Positions 17,388 through 26,075 of a stretch of DNA of 64,000 nt are shown here, piece after piece. Every line of letters begins with the position of its first letter. Position 1 is the first letter of the stretch. The stretch covers positions 62,001-126,000 of the forward strand of contig NZ_MUHU01000009.1 in the NCBI RefSeq assembly GCF_002105195.1, given 5' to 3'. The stretch is from Derxia lacustris. GTDB taxonomy: Bacteria > Pseudomonadota > Gammaproteobacteria > Burkholderiales > Burkholderiaceae_E. A program made the position numbers and the translations under genes. A model generated the notes under the pieces. The model ran no database searches. It was not told the origin of the DNA and saw only the letters and a program-made list of their open reading frames with translations.

Positions 17388-18638
17388 ATGCCAGATCAGG
17401 CCATCGACCGTCCGCGCGTCAACACCCGCGCGCCCTTTCCCGCCTTGCCCCGTCCGGCCCGGCCGGCCCATGTGATCGCCAGCGATGCCGAGGCCATCGA
17501 GGTGGCGACGCGGCTGGCCGCCGACTTCGCCGCCGGCGCCGCCGAGCGCGACCGCGAGGGCTTTCTGCCGATCGAGGAAATCGAGCGCTATTCGCAGAGC
17601 GGCCTGTGGGCCATCAACGTGCCCGCGGCCTACGGCGGCGCCGGCGTCTCGTACGCCACCGTGGCGCAGGTCATCGCCATCGTCGCGGCGGCCGATTCGA
17701 GCATTGCGCAGATCACGCAGAACCACCTGACGCTGCTCGCCCACATCGACCTCGACGCGACCGAGGAACAGAAGCGCGACCTGTTCGGCCTGGCGCTGGC
17801 CGGCCACCGCTTCGGCAATGCCTTCAGCGAGCTGCACAGCCGCAATGTCGCCAGCTTCGAGACGCAGTACGTCGAGGACGGCGACGACGTGGTCGTCAAC
17901 GGCGAGAAGTTCTACACCACGGGCGCGCTGCTCGCGCACTACGTGCCCATCGTCGCGGTGACGGCCGAGGGGCAGGGCGCGCTGGTGTTCGCCGAGCGCG
18001 ATGCGTCGGGCCTCACGGTCATCAACGACTGGTCGAGCTTCGGCCAGCGCACCACGGCCTCGGGCACGGTCAAGATCGTGAACGTGCGCGTGCCCCGGGC
18101 GCGCGTGGTGCCGATCGCGGCCTTCGACCGGCCGACCGCCGCCGGCCCGATCTCGCAGATCATCCAGTCGGCGATCGACCTCGGCATCGCGCGCGCGGCG
18201 CTGGCCGAGACCATTGCCTTCGTGCGCGACAAGAGCCGGCCGTGGATCGACAGCGGCAAGGAGCGCGCGAGCGAAGACCCGTTCACCATCGCCATCGTCG
18301 GCGAGCTGACGATCCAGCTCCATGCCGCCGAGGCGCTGCTCGAACGCGGCGGCCGGCTCATCGACGCGGCGCTCGCCGCGCCCACCGAGGACAGCGTGGC
18401 CGCCGCCACGATCGGCGTGGCCGAGTCGAAGGTGCTCACCACCAACGCCGCGATCGAGACCACCAACCGGCTGTTCGAACTGGCCGGCACGCGCGCCACG
18501 CTGATCTCGAACAACCTCGACCGCTACTGGCGCAATGCGCGCACCCACACGCTGCACGACCCGGTGCGCTGGAAGTACTTCCACATCGGCAACCACGCGC
18601 TCGGCGGCATCAACCCGCCGCGCCATCCGTGGAACTGA
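17388..18638 (+). CDS. sfnB: SfnB family sulfur acquisition oxidoreductase
   Basis: 416 residues. Characteristic SfnB stretches are present: PAHVIASDAEAIEVA, SGLWAINVPAAYGGAGVSYA, AAADSSIAQITQNH and [18 protein letters not shown]. SfnB proteins are acyl-CoA-dehydrogenase-like flavoenzymes induced by sulfate limitation and tied to dimethyl sulfone use in pseudomonads; their precise reaction is not settled. An AGGAG site precedes the ATG. The gene lies 35 bases after the SfnA/DszC-like gene and 4 bases before the amidohydrolase, so the three form one operon behind a sigma-54 promoter. Confidence 0.88.
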   Translation: MPDQAIDRPRVNTRAPFPALPRPARPAHVIASDAEAIEVATRLAADFAAGAAERDREGFLPIEEIERYSQSGLWAINVPAAYGGAGVSYATVAQVIAIVAAADSSIAQITQNHLTLLAHIDLDATEEQKRDLFGLALAGHRFGNAFSELHSRNVASFETQYVEDGDDVVVNGEKFYTTGALLAHYVPIVAVTAEGQGALVFAERDASGLTVINDWSSFGQRTTASGTVKIVNVRVPRARVVPIAAFDRPTAAGPISQIIQSAIDLGIARAALAETIAFVRDKSRPWIDSGKERASEDPFTIAIVGELTIQLHAAEALLERGGRLIDAALAAPTEDSVAAATIGVAESKVLTTNAAIETTNRLFELAGTRATLISNNLDRYWRNARTHTLHDPVRWKYFHIGNHALGGINPPRHPWN

Positions 18639-18642
18639 CGCC

Positions 18643-19497
18643 GTGAGCGCCGCCCGCAAGATCATCGACCTGCGCAGCCGCCCGTCCTTCCTGCACGAGT
18701 TCTACGGCTCGACGCCGGGCACGGCCGGCTACGACACCGCGCGCTGGCTCAACCGGCGCGTGGGCAGCCACGACGACCGCCATTTCGAGCGCGGCTGGAC
18801 GCTCGACGGCTTTGTCGCCGAGATCCGCGCGGCCGGCATCGCGGCGGCCACCGTCATCGGCCGCGACACGCCGACCGTGGCCACCAGCAACGACGCCGTC
18901 GCCGCGCTGATTGCCGGCCAGCCCGAGCTGATCGGCATCGGCTCGGTCGATCCGCAGCGGCTCGGCGAGGCCGAGCTGGTCGCCGAGATCGAGCGCGCCG
19001 CAGCGCTCGGCCTGCGCGGCATCAACCTCGAACCGGGCTTCGGCGCGCTGCCGCTGCACTTCGACGACGCGCTGCTGGAGCCGGTGTACGAAACCTGCGC
19101 GCGGCTCGGCCTGCCAGTCTTCCTGATGACCGGGCCGACCACGCCCGATTTCCGCTTCAACGATCCGGCGCCGATCGGCCGCGTCGCGCGCCGCCATCCC
19201 GACCTGCAACTGGTCGTCAGCCACGGCAGCTGGCCCTACGTCAACGAGATCGTCGGCATCGCCTTCCGCTATGCCAACGTCAACGTCGTGCCCGACATGT
19301 ACCTGTTCCTGCCCGGCAGCGGGCTCTACGTGGAAGCGGCCAACGGCTTCCTGCGCGAGCAGTTCCTGTTCGCCACGTCGTTCCCGTTCCGCGCCATGAA
19401 GCAGACGGTGGACGACTTCCTCGCGCTGGGCTGGCGCGACGAGGTGCTCGACGCGGTGCTGCATGGCAATGCCGAGCGGGTGCTCGGCCTGGCCTGA
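18643..19497 (+). CDS. Amidohydrolase-2-type TIM-barrel hydrolase
   Basis: 284 residues from a GTG start 4 bases after the sfnB stop; the frame continues upstream inside sfnB without support. TIM-barrel strands end in GINLEPGFGALPLHFDD, VFLMTGPTTPDFRF, LQLVVSHGSWPYVNEI and FATSFPFRAMKQTVDDF, matching the amidohydrolase_2 family (decarboxylase/lactonase-like). The usual N-terminal HxH metal pair is not evident (IIDLRSRPSFLHEF instead), so metal use may differ. Family members hydrolyse or decarboxylate small carboxylic compounds. Here it may process a desulfonated organic product, but that is inference from operon position. Confidence 0.78.
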   Translation: MSAARKIIDLRSRPSFLHEFYGSTPGTAGYDTARWLNRRVGSHDDRHFERGWTLDGFVAEIRAAGIAAATVIGRDTPTVATSNDAVAALIAGQPELIGIGSVDPQRLGEAELVAEIERAAALGLRGINLEPGFGALPLHFDDALLEPVYETCARLGLPVFLMTGPTTPDFRFNDPAPIGRVARRHPDLQLVVSHGSWPYVNEIVGIAFRYANVNVVPDMYLFLPGSGLYVEAANGFLREQFLFATSFPFRAMKQTVDDFLALGWRDEVLDAVLHGNAERVLGLA

Positions 19498-19502
19498 TCG
19501 CG

Positions 19503-19535
19503 GGCGGCGGGGTGGCGGACGATCGGCCCGCCGCC
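19503..19535. terminator. Candidate bidirectional hairpin between convergent genes
   Basis: GC-only inverted repeat GGCGGCGGG (19503-19511) and CCCGCCGCC (19527-19535) sits in the 47-base gap between the amidohydrolase and the convergent binding-protein gene. There is no T run, so efficiency is uncertain. Confidence 0.4.
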
Positions 19536-19544
19536 TCGCATTGG

Positions 19545-20906
19545 CTACTTCGCCGCCGCCACCGCTCCCGCCTCCTTCGCGCAATCGCGGATCGCGATGC
19601 CCTTGCTCTTCGCGTACTCGGTCGACGAGGCCTCGATCAGCGGGCGCAGCAGCTTGCGGTCGGCCGCGACCCAGTCGCTGATCACCTTCCACTGCTTGCC
19701 GTCCCATTGCGTGAACTTGACCGAGCCGCCGCCCTCGTGGTCCGCGCAGCTGAGCTTGATCGGCTGCATCAGGCCGGTCGCGCCAAGCTCGGCCAGGCGC
19801 TTGTCGTCGAGGTTGATGTTCTCGAAACCCCAGCGCACTTCCTCGCCGGTCAGCGGGCGCTTGCCGAAGCGCGCCTGCGCCACGCGGATCGCCTCGACAT
19901 GCAGGATGCCGTCGAGCAGACCCATGTTGTAGTAGGTGCTGCCGACCCGCGCCGGATCGTCCATGTGACCGGCGCCGGCGCCGTACACCGTCTTGCGGAT
20001 GGCCTGGATCACCGGGAACTGCTGGCCCGACGGATGGGTGGTGGCGGCGATGTAGCCGATGGCCGCGTCGCCGGCCGGCTGGGCGTCGTCCTCCGAATTG
20101 CTCCACACATTGCCGATGATGTGGTCGGCCGGGAAGCCGGTCTTCTTGGCCGTCTTGAGCGCCACCGGGTTCATGACGCCCCAGCCGCGCAGCACCACCC
20201 AGTCGGGCTTGATGCGGCGGATCTGCAACCACTGCGACTGCTGCTCGTTGCCCGGATGCGGCACCTCGATCTGGGTCAGCTCGAAGCCGTACTTCTTCGC
20301 CAGCAGCTCGTAGATCGGGATGGTCTCCTTGCCGTAGGGCGAGCCGTGATAGAGCACGACCAGCTTGCGGCCCTTCAGCCCGGCCTCGCCGCCCGAGCGC
20401 TCGGCCAGGTAGTTGACGATGGCCGAGGTCTCGCTCCACGGATTGAGGATGACCGGGAACACGTAGGGGAAGACGCGGCCGTCGGTGGAGTCGGTGCGGC
20501 CGTGGTTGGGCGTGATGACCGGAATCCGGTCCTTGGTCGCGCGCTCGATCACCGCGTAGGCGATGCCGACGCTGAACGGGTTGAAGGTGGTGGCGCCGGT
20601 CGGGCCCTTGTTCTTGAGCCGTTCGTAGCACTCGACGCCGCGTTCCACCTCGTACTGCGTCTCGCATTCCTCGAAGGTGATCTTGACGCCGTTGACGCCG
20701 CCATCGCGGCGGTTGACGAGCTCGAAATAGTCCATCAGCCCGCCGCCCTGGCCGATGCCGCCGGCCGCATACGGGCCGACGCGGTAGATCGGAATGGGCA
20801 CGAACTGTTCGCCGGCCGCATGCGCGGGCAGGGCGGTGGCAAGGCCGAGCGCAAGCGCGGCGACGAGGGCGCGCGGACGCGCCGGCAGGGAGCGGAGAAG
20901 AGGCAT
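19545..20906 (-). CDS. Branched-chain-amino-acid-type ABC substrate-binding protein 2
   Basis: 453 residues with a signal peptide cleaved near ALPAHA-AG. The mature protein is a type I periplasmic binding protein of the LivJ/HAAT class: YRVGPYAAGGIGQGG, ITPNHGRTDSTDGRVFPYVFP and GNVWSNSEDDAQPAGD. It is a close paralogue of the protein at 21802-23157, with long identical stretches such as PHPGNEQQSQW and KTAKKTGFP. It ends the sfnG-transporter run, 44 bases after the LivF-like ATPase. Two near-identical binding proteins in one operon suggest two related ligands for one permease. An organosulfur ligand is inferred from operon context. Confidence 0.9.
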   Translation of the reverse strand: MPLLRSLPARPRALVAALALGLATALPAHAAGEQFVPIPIYRVGPYAAGGIGQGGGLMDYFELVNRRDGGVNGVKITFEECETQYEVERGVECYERLKNKGPTGATTFNPFSVGIAYAVIERATKDRIPVITPNHGRTDSTDGRVFPYVFPVILNPWSETSAIVNYLAERSGGEAGLKGRKLVVLYHGSPYGKETIPIYELLAKKYGFELTQIEVPHPGNEQQSQWLQIRRIKPDWVVLRGWGVMNPVALKTAKKTGFPADHIIGNVWSNSEDDAQPAGDAAIGYIAATTHPSGQQFPVIQAIRKTVYGAGAGHMDDPARVGSTYYNMGLLDGILHVEAIRVAQARFGKRPLTGEEVRWGFENINLDDKRLAELGATGLMQPIKLSCADHEGGGSVKFTQWDGKQWKVISDWVAADRKLLRPLIEASSTEYAKSKGIAIRDCAKEAGAVAAAK

Positions 20907-20950
20907 CTTGTTTGCGGGTTCGCTGAGGTGAGGCCGCTCGCGCGGCGGGA

Positions 20951-21802
20951 TCAGGACTGGGCCGGGCTGGCGGCGACCGTGGGCGCGGGCGGCCGGCGGC
21001 GCAGGCGTTCGGGCAGCAGGCTTGCGGCAGCGCCGCTGCGGCCCAGGTAGAACTCGCGCACGTCGTCGCGCGCCGCCAGCTCGGCCGCGCTGCCCGAGGC
21101 CACGACGCGGCCGGTCTCCAGCACATGGCCGGCATGCGCGTATTGCAGCGCGACGGTGGCGTTCTGCTCGGCCAGCACGAAGGTCGTGCCGGCCTCGCGG
21201 TTGAGCCGGCCGACCGCCTCGAAGATCTCGTGGACGACGAGCGGCGCCAGTCCCATCGACGGTTCGTCGAGCAGCACCAGCGACGGTTCGGCCATCAGCG
21301 CGCGACCGATCGCCACCATCTGCTGCTCGCCGCCCGAGGTGACGCCGGCGAGCGAACGGCGCCTTTCCTTCAGGCGCGGAAACAGCTCGTAGACGCGGTC
21401 GAGCGCCGCGCGCAGGCCGGCGCGCGAGGCATGGCGCACGAAGCCGCCGACCAGCAGGTTCTCCTCCACGCTCAGGTGGGCGAAGCAGCGCCGGCCCTCC
21501 AGCACCTGCGACACGCCGCGCGCCACCAGCGCATCGGGCGCCAGGCCGGCGATGTCGGCGCCGCGCAGCTCGATGCGCCCGCCGGTCACCGCGCCCCGGC
21601 TCGCGTCGAGCAGCCGCGACACCGCCTTGAGCGTGCTGCTCTTGCCCGCGCCGTTGGCGCCGAGCAGCGCCACGATGCTGCCGGCCGCCACGTCGAAGGA
21701 CACGCCGCGCAGCGCCAGGATGGCGCCGCCATAGGCCGCCTCCAGCCCCTGCACCCGCAGCAGCGGCGCGGCGCCGTCCGGGCTTGCGAGCGGCGCGCCC
21801 AT
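20951..21802 (-). CDS. ABC transporter ATP-binding protein, LivF-like
   Basis: 283 residues. Walker A LLGANGAGKSS, Q-loop region near VSQVLEGRRCF, the signature SGGEQQMVAIGRALM and Walker B LVLLDEPSMGLAPLVV are present. ENLLVGG and the closing FYLG follow the LivF pattern. It powers the HAAT-type transporter encoded around it. The start ATG overlaps the stop of the preceding binding-protein gene as TGATG, so translation is coupled. A C-terminal extension of about 30 residues rich in Arg, Pro and Ala goes beyond the usual LivF length. Confidence 0.93.
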   Translation of the reverse strand: MGAPLASPDGAAPLLRVQGLEAAYGGAILALRGVSFDVAAGSIVALLGANGAGKSSTLKAVSRLLDASRGAVTGGRIELRGADIAGLAPDALVARGVSQVLEGRRCFAHLSVEENLLVGGFVRHASRAGLRAALDRVYELFPRLKERRRSLAGVTSGGEQQMVAIGRALMAEPSLVLLDEPSMGLAPLVVHEIFEAVGRLNREAGTTFVLAEQNATVALQYAHAGHVLETGRVVASGSAAELAARDDVREFYLGRSGAAASLLPERLRRRPPAPTVAASPAQS

Positions 21803-23157
21803 CACTTCGCCGCTACCGTGCCGGCGGCTTCCTTCGCGCAGTCGCGCACCGGCGTGCCGGTTTCCTGCGCGTACTTGAGCGCCGACTGCTCGATGATCGG
21901 CCGCAGCAGCGCGCGGTCGGCCTGGACCCAGTCGCTGATGACGTTCCACTGCTTGCCGTCCCATTGCTGGAAGCGCACCGCGCCACCGCCCTCATGGTCG
22001 GCGCAGCTGAGCTTGAGCCGCTGCACCAGGCCGGTCGCGCCGAGCTCGGCCAGACGCTTGTCGTCGAGATTGAGGTTCTCGAAGCCCCAGCGCACTTCCT
22101 CGCCCGTGAGGGGCCGCTTGCCGAAGCGCGCCTGCGCCACGCGCAGCGCCTCGACATTGAGGATGCCGTTCACCACGCCGAGGTTGTAGTAGACGTTGCC
22201 GAAGCGCTTGGGGTCGGCGAGGTTGCCGTGGCCCGGCTGCACCACGAACTTGTCGATGTCCTTGAGCACCGGGAAATTGCTGCCCGACGGATGCGTGGTG
22301 ATCGAGATGAAGCCCTTGGCGGCATCGCCGGCCGGCGCCGCGTCGTCCTCCGAATTGCTCCAGATGTTCCCGATGATGTGATCGACCGGGAAGCCGGTCT
22401 TCTTGGCCGTCTTGAGCGCCACCGGGTTCATCACGCCCCAGCCGCGCAGGATCACCCAGTCGGGCTTCACGCGGCGCAGCGTCAGCCATTGCGACTGCTG
22501 CTCGTTGCCCGGATGCGGCACCTCGATCTGGGTCAGCTCGAAGCCGTACTTCTTCGCCAGCAGTTCCAGCACCGGGATGGTTTCCTTGCCGTAGGGCGAG
22601 CCGTGATAGAGCACGGCGATCTTGCTGCCCTTGAGCTTGTCGAGCCCGCCGGCGCGCTGGCCGATGTAGTTCACGATCGCCGACACCTCGCTGTAGGGAT
22701 TGAGCTGGAGCGGGAACACGTAGGGAAAGACGCGGCCGTCGGTCGAGTCGGTGCGGCCGTGGTTGATTGTGATGAGCGGCAGCTTGTCGCGCGTCGAGCG
22801 GTCGAGCGTGGCGTAGGCAATGCCCACGCTCAGCGGATTGGTCGCGGCGGCGGGCGCGCCGTTCAGGCCCTTCTTCAGGCGCTCGTAGCACTCGACGCCC
22901 TTTTCCACCACGTACTCGGTCTCGCACTCGCTCCAGGTCAGCTTCACGCCGTTCACGCCGCCGTCGCGCGCGTTGACGAGTTGCAGGTAGTCGATGAAAC
23001 CGCCGAAGAAGCCGCTGCCGCCGGCCGCATACGGGCCGACGCGATAGCTCTGCAACGGGAAGTACTGCTCCTTCGCCTGGGCGTGGGCGGGCAGGGTGAC
23101 GGCGAGGGCGCTGCCGGCCAGTGCGAGCGCGGCGGCGAGGCGGGTGAGGCGGGACAT
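21802..23157 (-). CDS. Branched-chain-amino-acid-type ABC substrate-binding protein 1
   Basis: 451 residues. AAGGAG is followed by two in-frame ATGs; the second (MSRLTRL, 23157) has the proper 6-base spacing while the first abuts the ribosome site, so 23157 is chosen. A signal peptide ends near TLPAHAQA. HAAT-class binding fold motifs match those of the paralogue at 19545-20906, including YRVGPYAAGG, NHGRTDSTDGRVFPYVFP and RLAELGATGL. It delivers ligand to the LivHM-like permease. It lies between livM-like and livF-like genes and overlaps the latter by one base. Confidence 0.92.
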   Translation of the reverse strand: MSRLTRLAAALALAGSALAVTLPAHAQAKEQYFPLQSYRVGPYAAGGSGFFGGFIDYLQLVNARDGGVNGVKLTWSECETEYVVEKGVECYERLKKGLNGAPAAATNPLSVGIAYATLDRSTRDKLPLITINHGRTDSTDGRVFPYVFPLQLNPYSEVSAIVNYIGQRAGGLDKLKGSKIAVLYHGSPYGKETIPVLELLAKKYGFELTQIEVPHPGNEQQSQWLTLRRVKPDWVILRGWGVMNPVALKTAKKTGFPVDHIIGNIWSNSEDDAAPAGDAAKGFISITTHPSGSNFPVLKDIDKFVVQPGHGNLADPKRFGNVYYNLGVVNGILNVEALRVAQARFGKRPLTGEEVRWGFENLNLDDKRLAELGATGLVQRLKLSCADHEGGGAVRFQQWDGKQWNVISDWVQADRALLRPIIEQSALKYAQETGTPVRDCAKEAAGTVAAK

Positions 23158-23256
23158 GGGCATCTCCTTTTTTCGGGCGAACGGGGCCTGCCGCCACCGG
23201 CGCGAGGCCGGGCGGACGGGCGAACTTGAAGCGGTTGGGTGAGGGCGCCGGACGCG

Positions 23257-24393
23257 TCAGGCGCGCAGGGGCCAGCGGCGCAGCGCCGCGCCGGCACGGG
23301 CCGCGAGCCGAGCCAGGCCGTCGGGTTCCTTGACGAGGAAGACGATGATCAGCAGCCCGAACACGATGCGTTGCAGGTTCTCGAGCTGGCCCGGATCGAC
23401 GCTGCCCGCCAGCAGCGCGTCGGCGGCCTGGCTCAGCGCGATCGGGAACAGCACGATGAAGGCCGCGCCGTAGAAGCTGCCGGCAATGCTGCCGAGCCCG
23501 CCGATGATCGCGATGAACAGGATCTGGAACGAGCGGTTGAGATTGAAGCCGTCGGGCTCGACCGTGCCGAGATAGGCGAAGGCCCAGAGCGCGCCGGCCA
23601 CGCCGAGATAGAACGAGCTCACCGCGAAGGCCAGCAGCTTGGCGCGCGGCACGGCGATGCCGAGCGACGCGGCGGCGGCATCCATGTCGCGCACCGCCAT
23701 CCAGTGCCGGCCGATGCTGCTCGCGATCAGGTTGCGCGCCAGCAGCGTGAGCAGGCAGACGATGCCGAGCACCAGCAGGTAATGGCCGGCGGGCGACGAC
23801 AGGTCGATGCTGCCCAGCGCCAGTCGCGGCGCGGTGATGACGCCCGAGGCGCTGTCGTTGGAGAACCAGCCGAACTTGACGAAGACCCACTGCACGAAGA
23901 ACTGCGCCGCGAGCGTCGAGACGATGAGATAGAAGCCCTTGATGCGCAGGCTCGGCAGCCCGACCAGCAGGCCGAGCAGCGCCGCCATGCCGCCGCCGAG
24001 CGCGATGCTGGCGAGCAGCGGCAAGCCCGGCAGCCGCAGGCTGAAGTTGTAGGTGGCAAACGCGCCGACGGCCATGAACGCCGCCGAGCCGACCGACAGC
24101 TGGCCGGTGTAGCCGGTCAGCAGATTGAGGCCGAGCCCGGCCAGCGCCAGCACCAGGAAGGGCACGAGCACGGCCGAGAACCAGTAGTCGTTGGCGATCC
24201 AGGGCACGACGCCCCAGGCCAGTACCAGCAGCCCGGCGAGCGCCAGCTGCGCCGGCCGGGCCGCATGCCCGAGGCCGCGCCGCGCGGGCGGGTGCCGGTG
24301 GGCGACGCGGGCCGGCGGCGCATCGGCGCGGCCGGGGCCGGCGGCCAGGCCAGCGCGGTCGGCGGCCGCTTCGGCGGAATGGGGAGGCGTCAT
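23257..24393 (-). CDS. ABC transporter permease, LivM-like
   Basis: 378 residues with about nine transmembrane segments. LLTGYTGQLSVGSAAFMAVGAF and the later FIAIIGGLGSIAGSFYGAAF are standard LivM signatures. The N-terminus carries about 45 extra hydrophilic, Pro/Arg-rich residues. The start at MTPPHSAEA has GGAG 8 bases upstream; an earlier ATG at 24417 overlaps the LivH stop as ATGA and is an alternative giving 386 residues. It forms the membrane channel with the LivH-like subunit. Confidence 0.92.
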   Translation of the reverse strand: MTPPHSAEAAADRAGLAAGPGRADAPPARVAHRHPPARRGLGHAARPAQLALAGLLVLAWGVVPWIANDYWFSAVLVPFLVLALAGLGLNLLTGYTGQLSVGSAAFMAVGAFATYNFSLRLPGLPLLASIALGGGMAALLGLLVGLPSLRIKGFYLIVSTLAAQFFVQWVFVKFGWFSNDSASGVITAPRLALGSIDLSSPAGHYLLVLGIVCLLTLLARNLIASSIGRHWMAVRDMDAAAASLGIAVPRAKLLAFAVSSFYLGVAGALWAFAYLGTVEPDGFNLNRSFQILFIAIIGGLGSIAGSFYGAAFIVLFPIALSQAADALLAGSVDPGQLENLQRIVFGLLIIVFLVKEPDGLARLAARAGAALRRWPLRA

Positions 24394-24413
24394 GGTCTTG
24401 TCTCCGTCGTGCG

Positions 24414-25295
24414 TCATACGCGCTGGATCGCGGGCTCGCCGAACAGGCCGTGCGGCCGGACCAGCAGGAAGCCGAGCGCGAGCGCATAGGGGAACCAGTT
24501 CTCGATGCCGCTGCCGATCAGCGGGCCCACATAGACCTCGGCGAGCTTCTCGGCCGCGCCGACCAGCACGCCGCCGACGATGGCGCCCGGCACCGACGAG
24601 AAGCCGCCGATGATCAGCACCGGCAGCGCCTTCAGCGCGACGAAGGCGAGCGAGAACTGCACGCCCGAGCGCGCGCCCCAGAGCAGTCCGGCGATCAGCG
24701 CGACAAAGCCCGCCACCGACCACACCACGGCCCAGACGCGCCGCAGATCGACGCCGACGGCAAGCGCCGCGAGCGGGTCGTCGGCGACCGCGCGCAGGCG
24801 CAGGCCGATGCGGGTCTTGTCGAACACCAGCGCGAGCGTGGCCACCAGGCCGGCCGCGATGGCCGCGGCGGCGAGGTCGAACTCGCTCAGCATCAGTCCG
24901 GCGATCTCGAACGGCTGGTCCTCGATGCCGAGGTCGAGCTCGTGCACCTGCGTGCCCCACAGGCTCTGCGCCGCGCCCTCGACGATGAAGCTCAGGCCCA
25001 GCGTGGCCATGAACAGCACGATGGGCGGACGGTTGACCAGCGGCCGCAGCACGCCGCGCTCGACCGCCAGCGCCAGCAGCACCAGCAGCGCCAGCGTGAC
25101 GGCAAACGCCAGCCAGGCCGGCAGGCCGCGCTCGACCAGGCTCACATAGGTCAGCGCCGCGAACAGCACCATCGAGCCCTGGGCGAAGTTGAAGACGCCC
25201 GAGGCCTTGTGGATGAGCACGAAGCCGAGCGCGACCATCGAGTACATGACGCCGGCCAGCATGCCGCCGAGCAGCACTTCGAGAAAGAAGTCCAT
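24414..25295 (-). CDS. ABC transporter permease, LivH-like
   Basis: 293 residues, about eight membrane segments. MYSMVALGFVLIHKASGVFNFAQG is a classic LivH N-terminal pattern, and the C-terminal loop has VLIIGGFSSVPGAIVGG. An AAAGG ribosome site precedes the ATG, 12 bases after the LivG-like stop. It pairs with the LivM-like permease immediately downstream, with a possible ATGA overlap. The transporter is of the hydrophobic amino acid class; co-transcription with sfnG suggests a sulfur-containing organic ligand instead of an amino acid. Confidence 0.92.
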   Translation of the reverse strand: MDFFLEVLLGGMLAGVMYSMVALGFVLIHKASGVFNFAQGSMVLFAALTYVSLVERGLPAWLAFAVTLALLVLLALAVERGVLRPLVNRPPIVLFMATLGLSFIVEGAAQSLWGTQVHELDLGIEDQPFEIAGLMLSEFDLAAAAIAAGLVATLALVFDKTRIGLRLRAVADDPLAALAVGVDLRRVWAVVWSVAGFVALIAGLLWGARSGVQFSLAFVALKALPVLIIGGFSSVPGAIVGGVLVGAAEKLAEVYVGPLIGSGIENWFPYALALGFLLVRPHGLFGEPAIQRV

Positions 25296-25307
25296 CGAAT
25301 GCGCCTT

Positions 25308-26075
25308 TCAGTGGGCGACGCCGAGATAGGCGTCGATGACGGCGGGGTCGTTGCTCACCCGGGCCGGCTCGCCGTCGGCGATCTTGTGGCCGTAGTCGAG
25401 CACCACCACGCGGTCCGACACTTCCATCACCACGCCCATGTCGTGCTCGATCAGGACGACGGTGGTGCCGAAGGCGCGGTTCACCTCGACCAGGTGGCAG
25501 GCCATGTCGCGCTTCTCGTCAGCGGTCATGCCGGCCATCGGTTCGTCGAGCAGCAGCAGGCGCGGCCGGGCCATCAGCGCGCGCGCGAACTCGACGCGCT
25601 TGCGCAGCCCGTAGGACAGGCCGCCGGCCAGCGCATGACGCCAGCGTTGCAGGCCGAGGAAGGCCAGCACTTCCTCGGCGGCGGCGCGTTCGCGTGCGTC
25701 CTCGCGGCGCGCCGACGGCAGCCGCAGCGCCTGCGCGACGAAGCCCGCGCGCAGGCGCTGCGCCGCGCCGGCGAGCACGTTGTCGACGACCGACATGCGC
25801 TCGAACAGCGCCAGATTCTGGAAGGTGCGCGCGATGCCGAGCCGCGCCGCGCGCGCCGGGTCGATGCGGCGCTGCGCGACGCCGTCGATCTCGATGTGGC
25901 CGGCGCTCGGCCGGTAGAAGCCGCTCACCACGTTCAGCAGCGAGCTCTTGCCGGCGCCGTTGGGGCCGATGACCGACAGCACCTCGCCGCGCTGCACCTC
26001 GAAGCTGATGTCGGTGACGGCCTTCACGCCACCGAAGGCGACCGACACGTTGCGCACCGCGAGCAGGGCGCTCAT
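25308..26075 (-). CDS. ABC transporter ATP-binding protein, LivG-like
   Basis: 255 residues. Walker A VIGPNGAGKSS, GIARTFQNLALFERMSV (the LivG Q-loop pattern), the C-loop region GLSYGLRKRVEFARAL and Walker B LLLLDEPMAGMT are clear. The C-loop reads LSYG where many LivG proteins have LSYGQQR; the QQ is replaced by LR. Its start overlaps the preceding gene's stop as ATGA. It is the second ATPase of the same transporter, next to livH-like and livM-like genes. Confidence 0.93.
   Translation of the reverse strand: MSALLAVRNVSVAFGGVKAVTDISFEVQRGEVLSVIGPNGAGKSSLLNVVSGFYRPSAGHIEIDGVAQRRIDPARAARLGIARTFQNLALFERMSVVDNVLAGAAQRLRAGFVAQALRLPSARREDARERAAAEEVLAFLGLQRWRHALAGGLSYGLRKRVEFARALMARPRLLLLDEPMAGMTADEKRDMACHLVEVNRAFGTTVVLIEHDMGVVMEVSDRVVVLDYGHKIADGEPARVSNDPAVIDAYLGVAH

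Noticed and set aside
19545-23157. The second binding-protein gene as an assembly duplication
   Set aside because: The two proteins are clearly related but differ throughout, with different signal peptides and flanks, so they are true paralogues.
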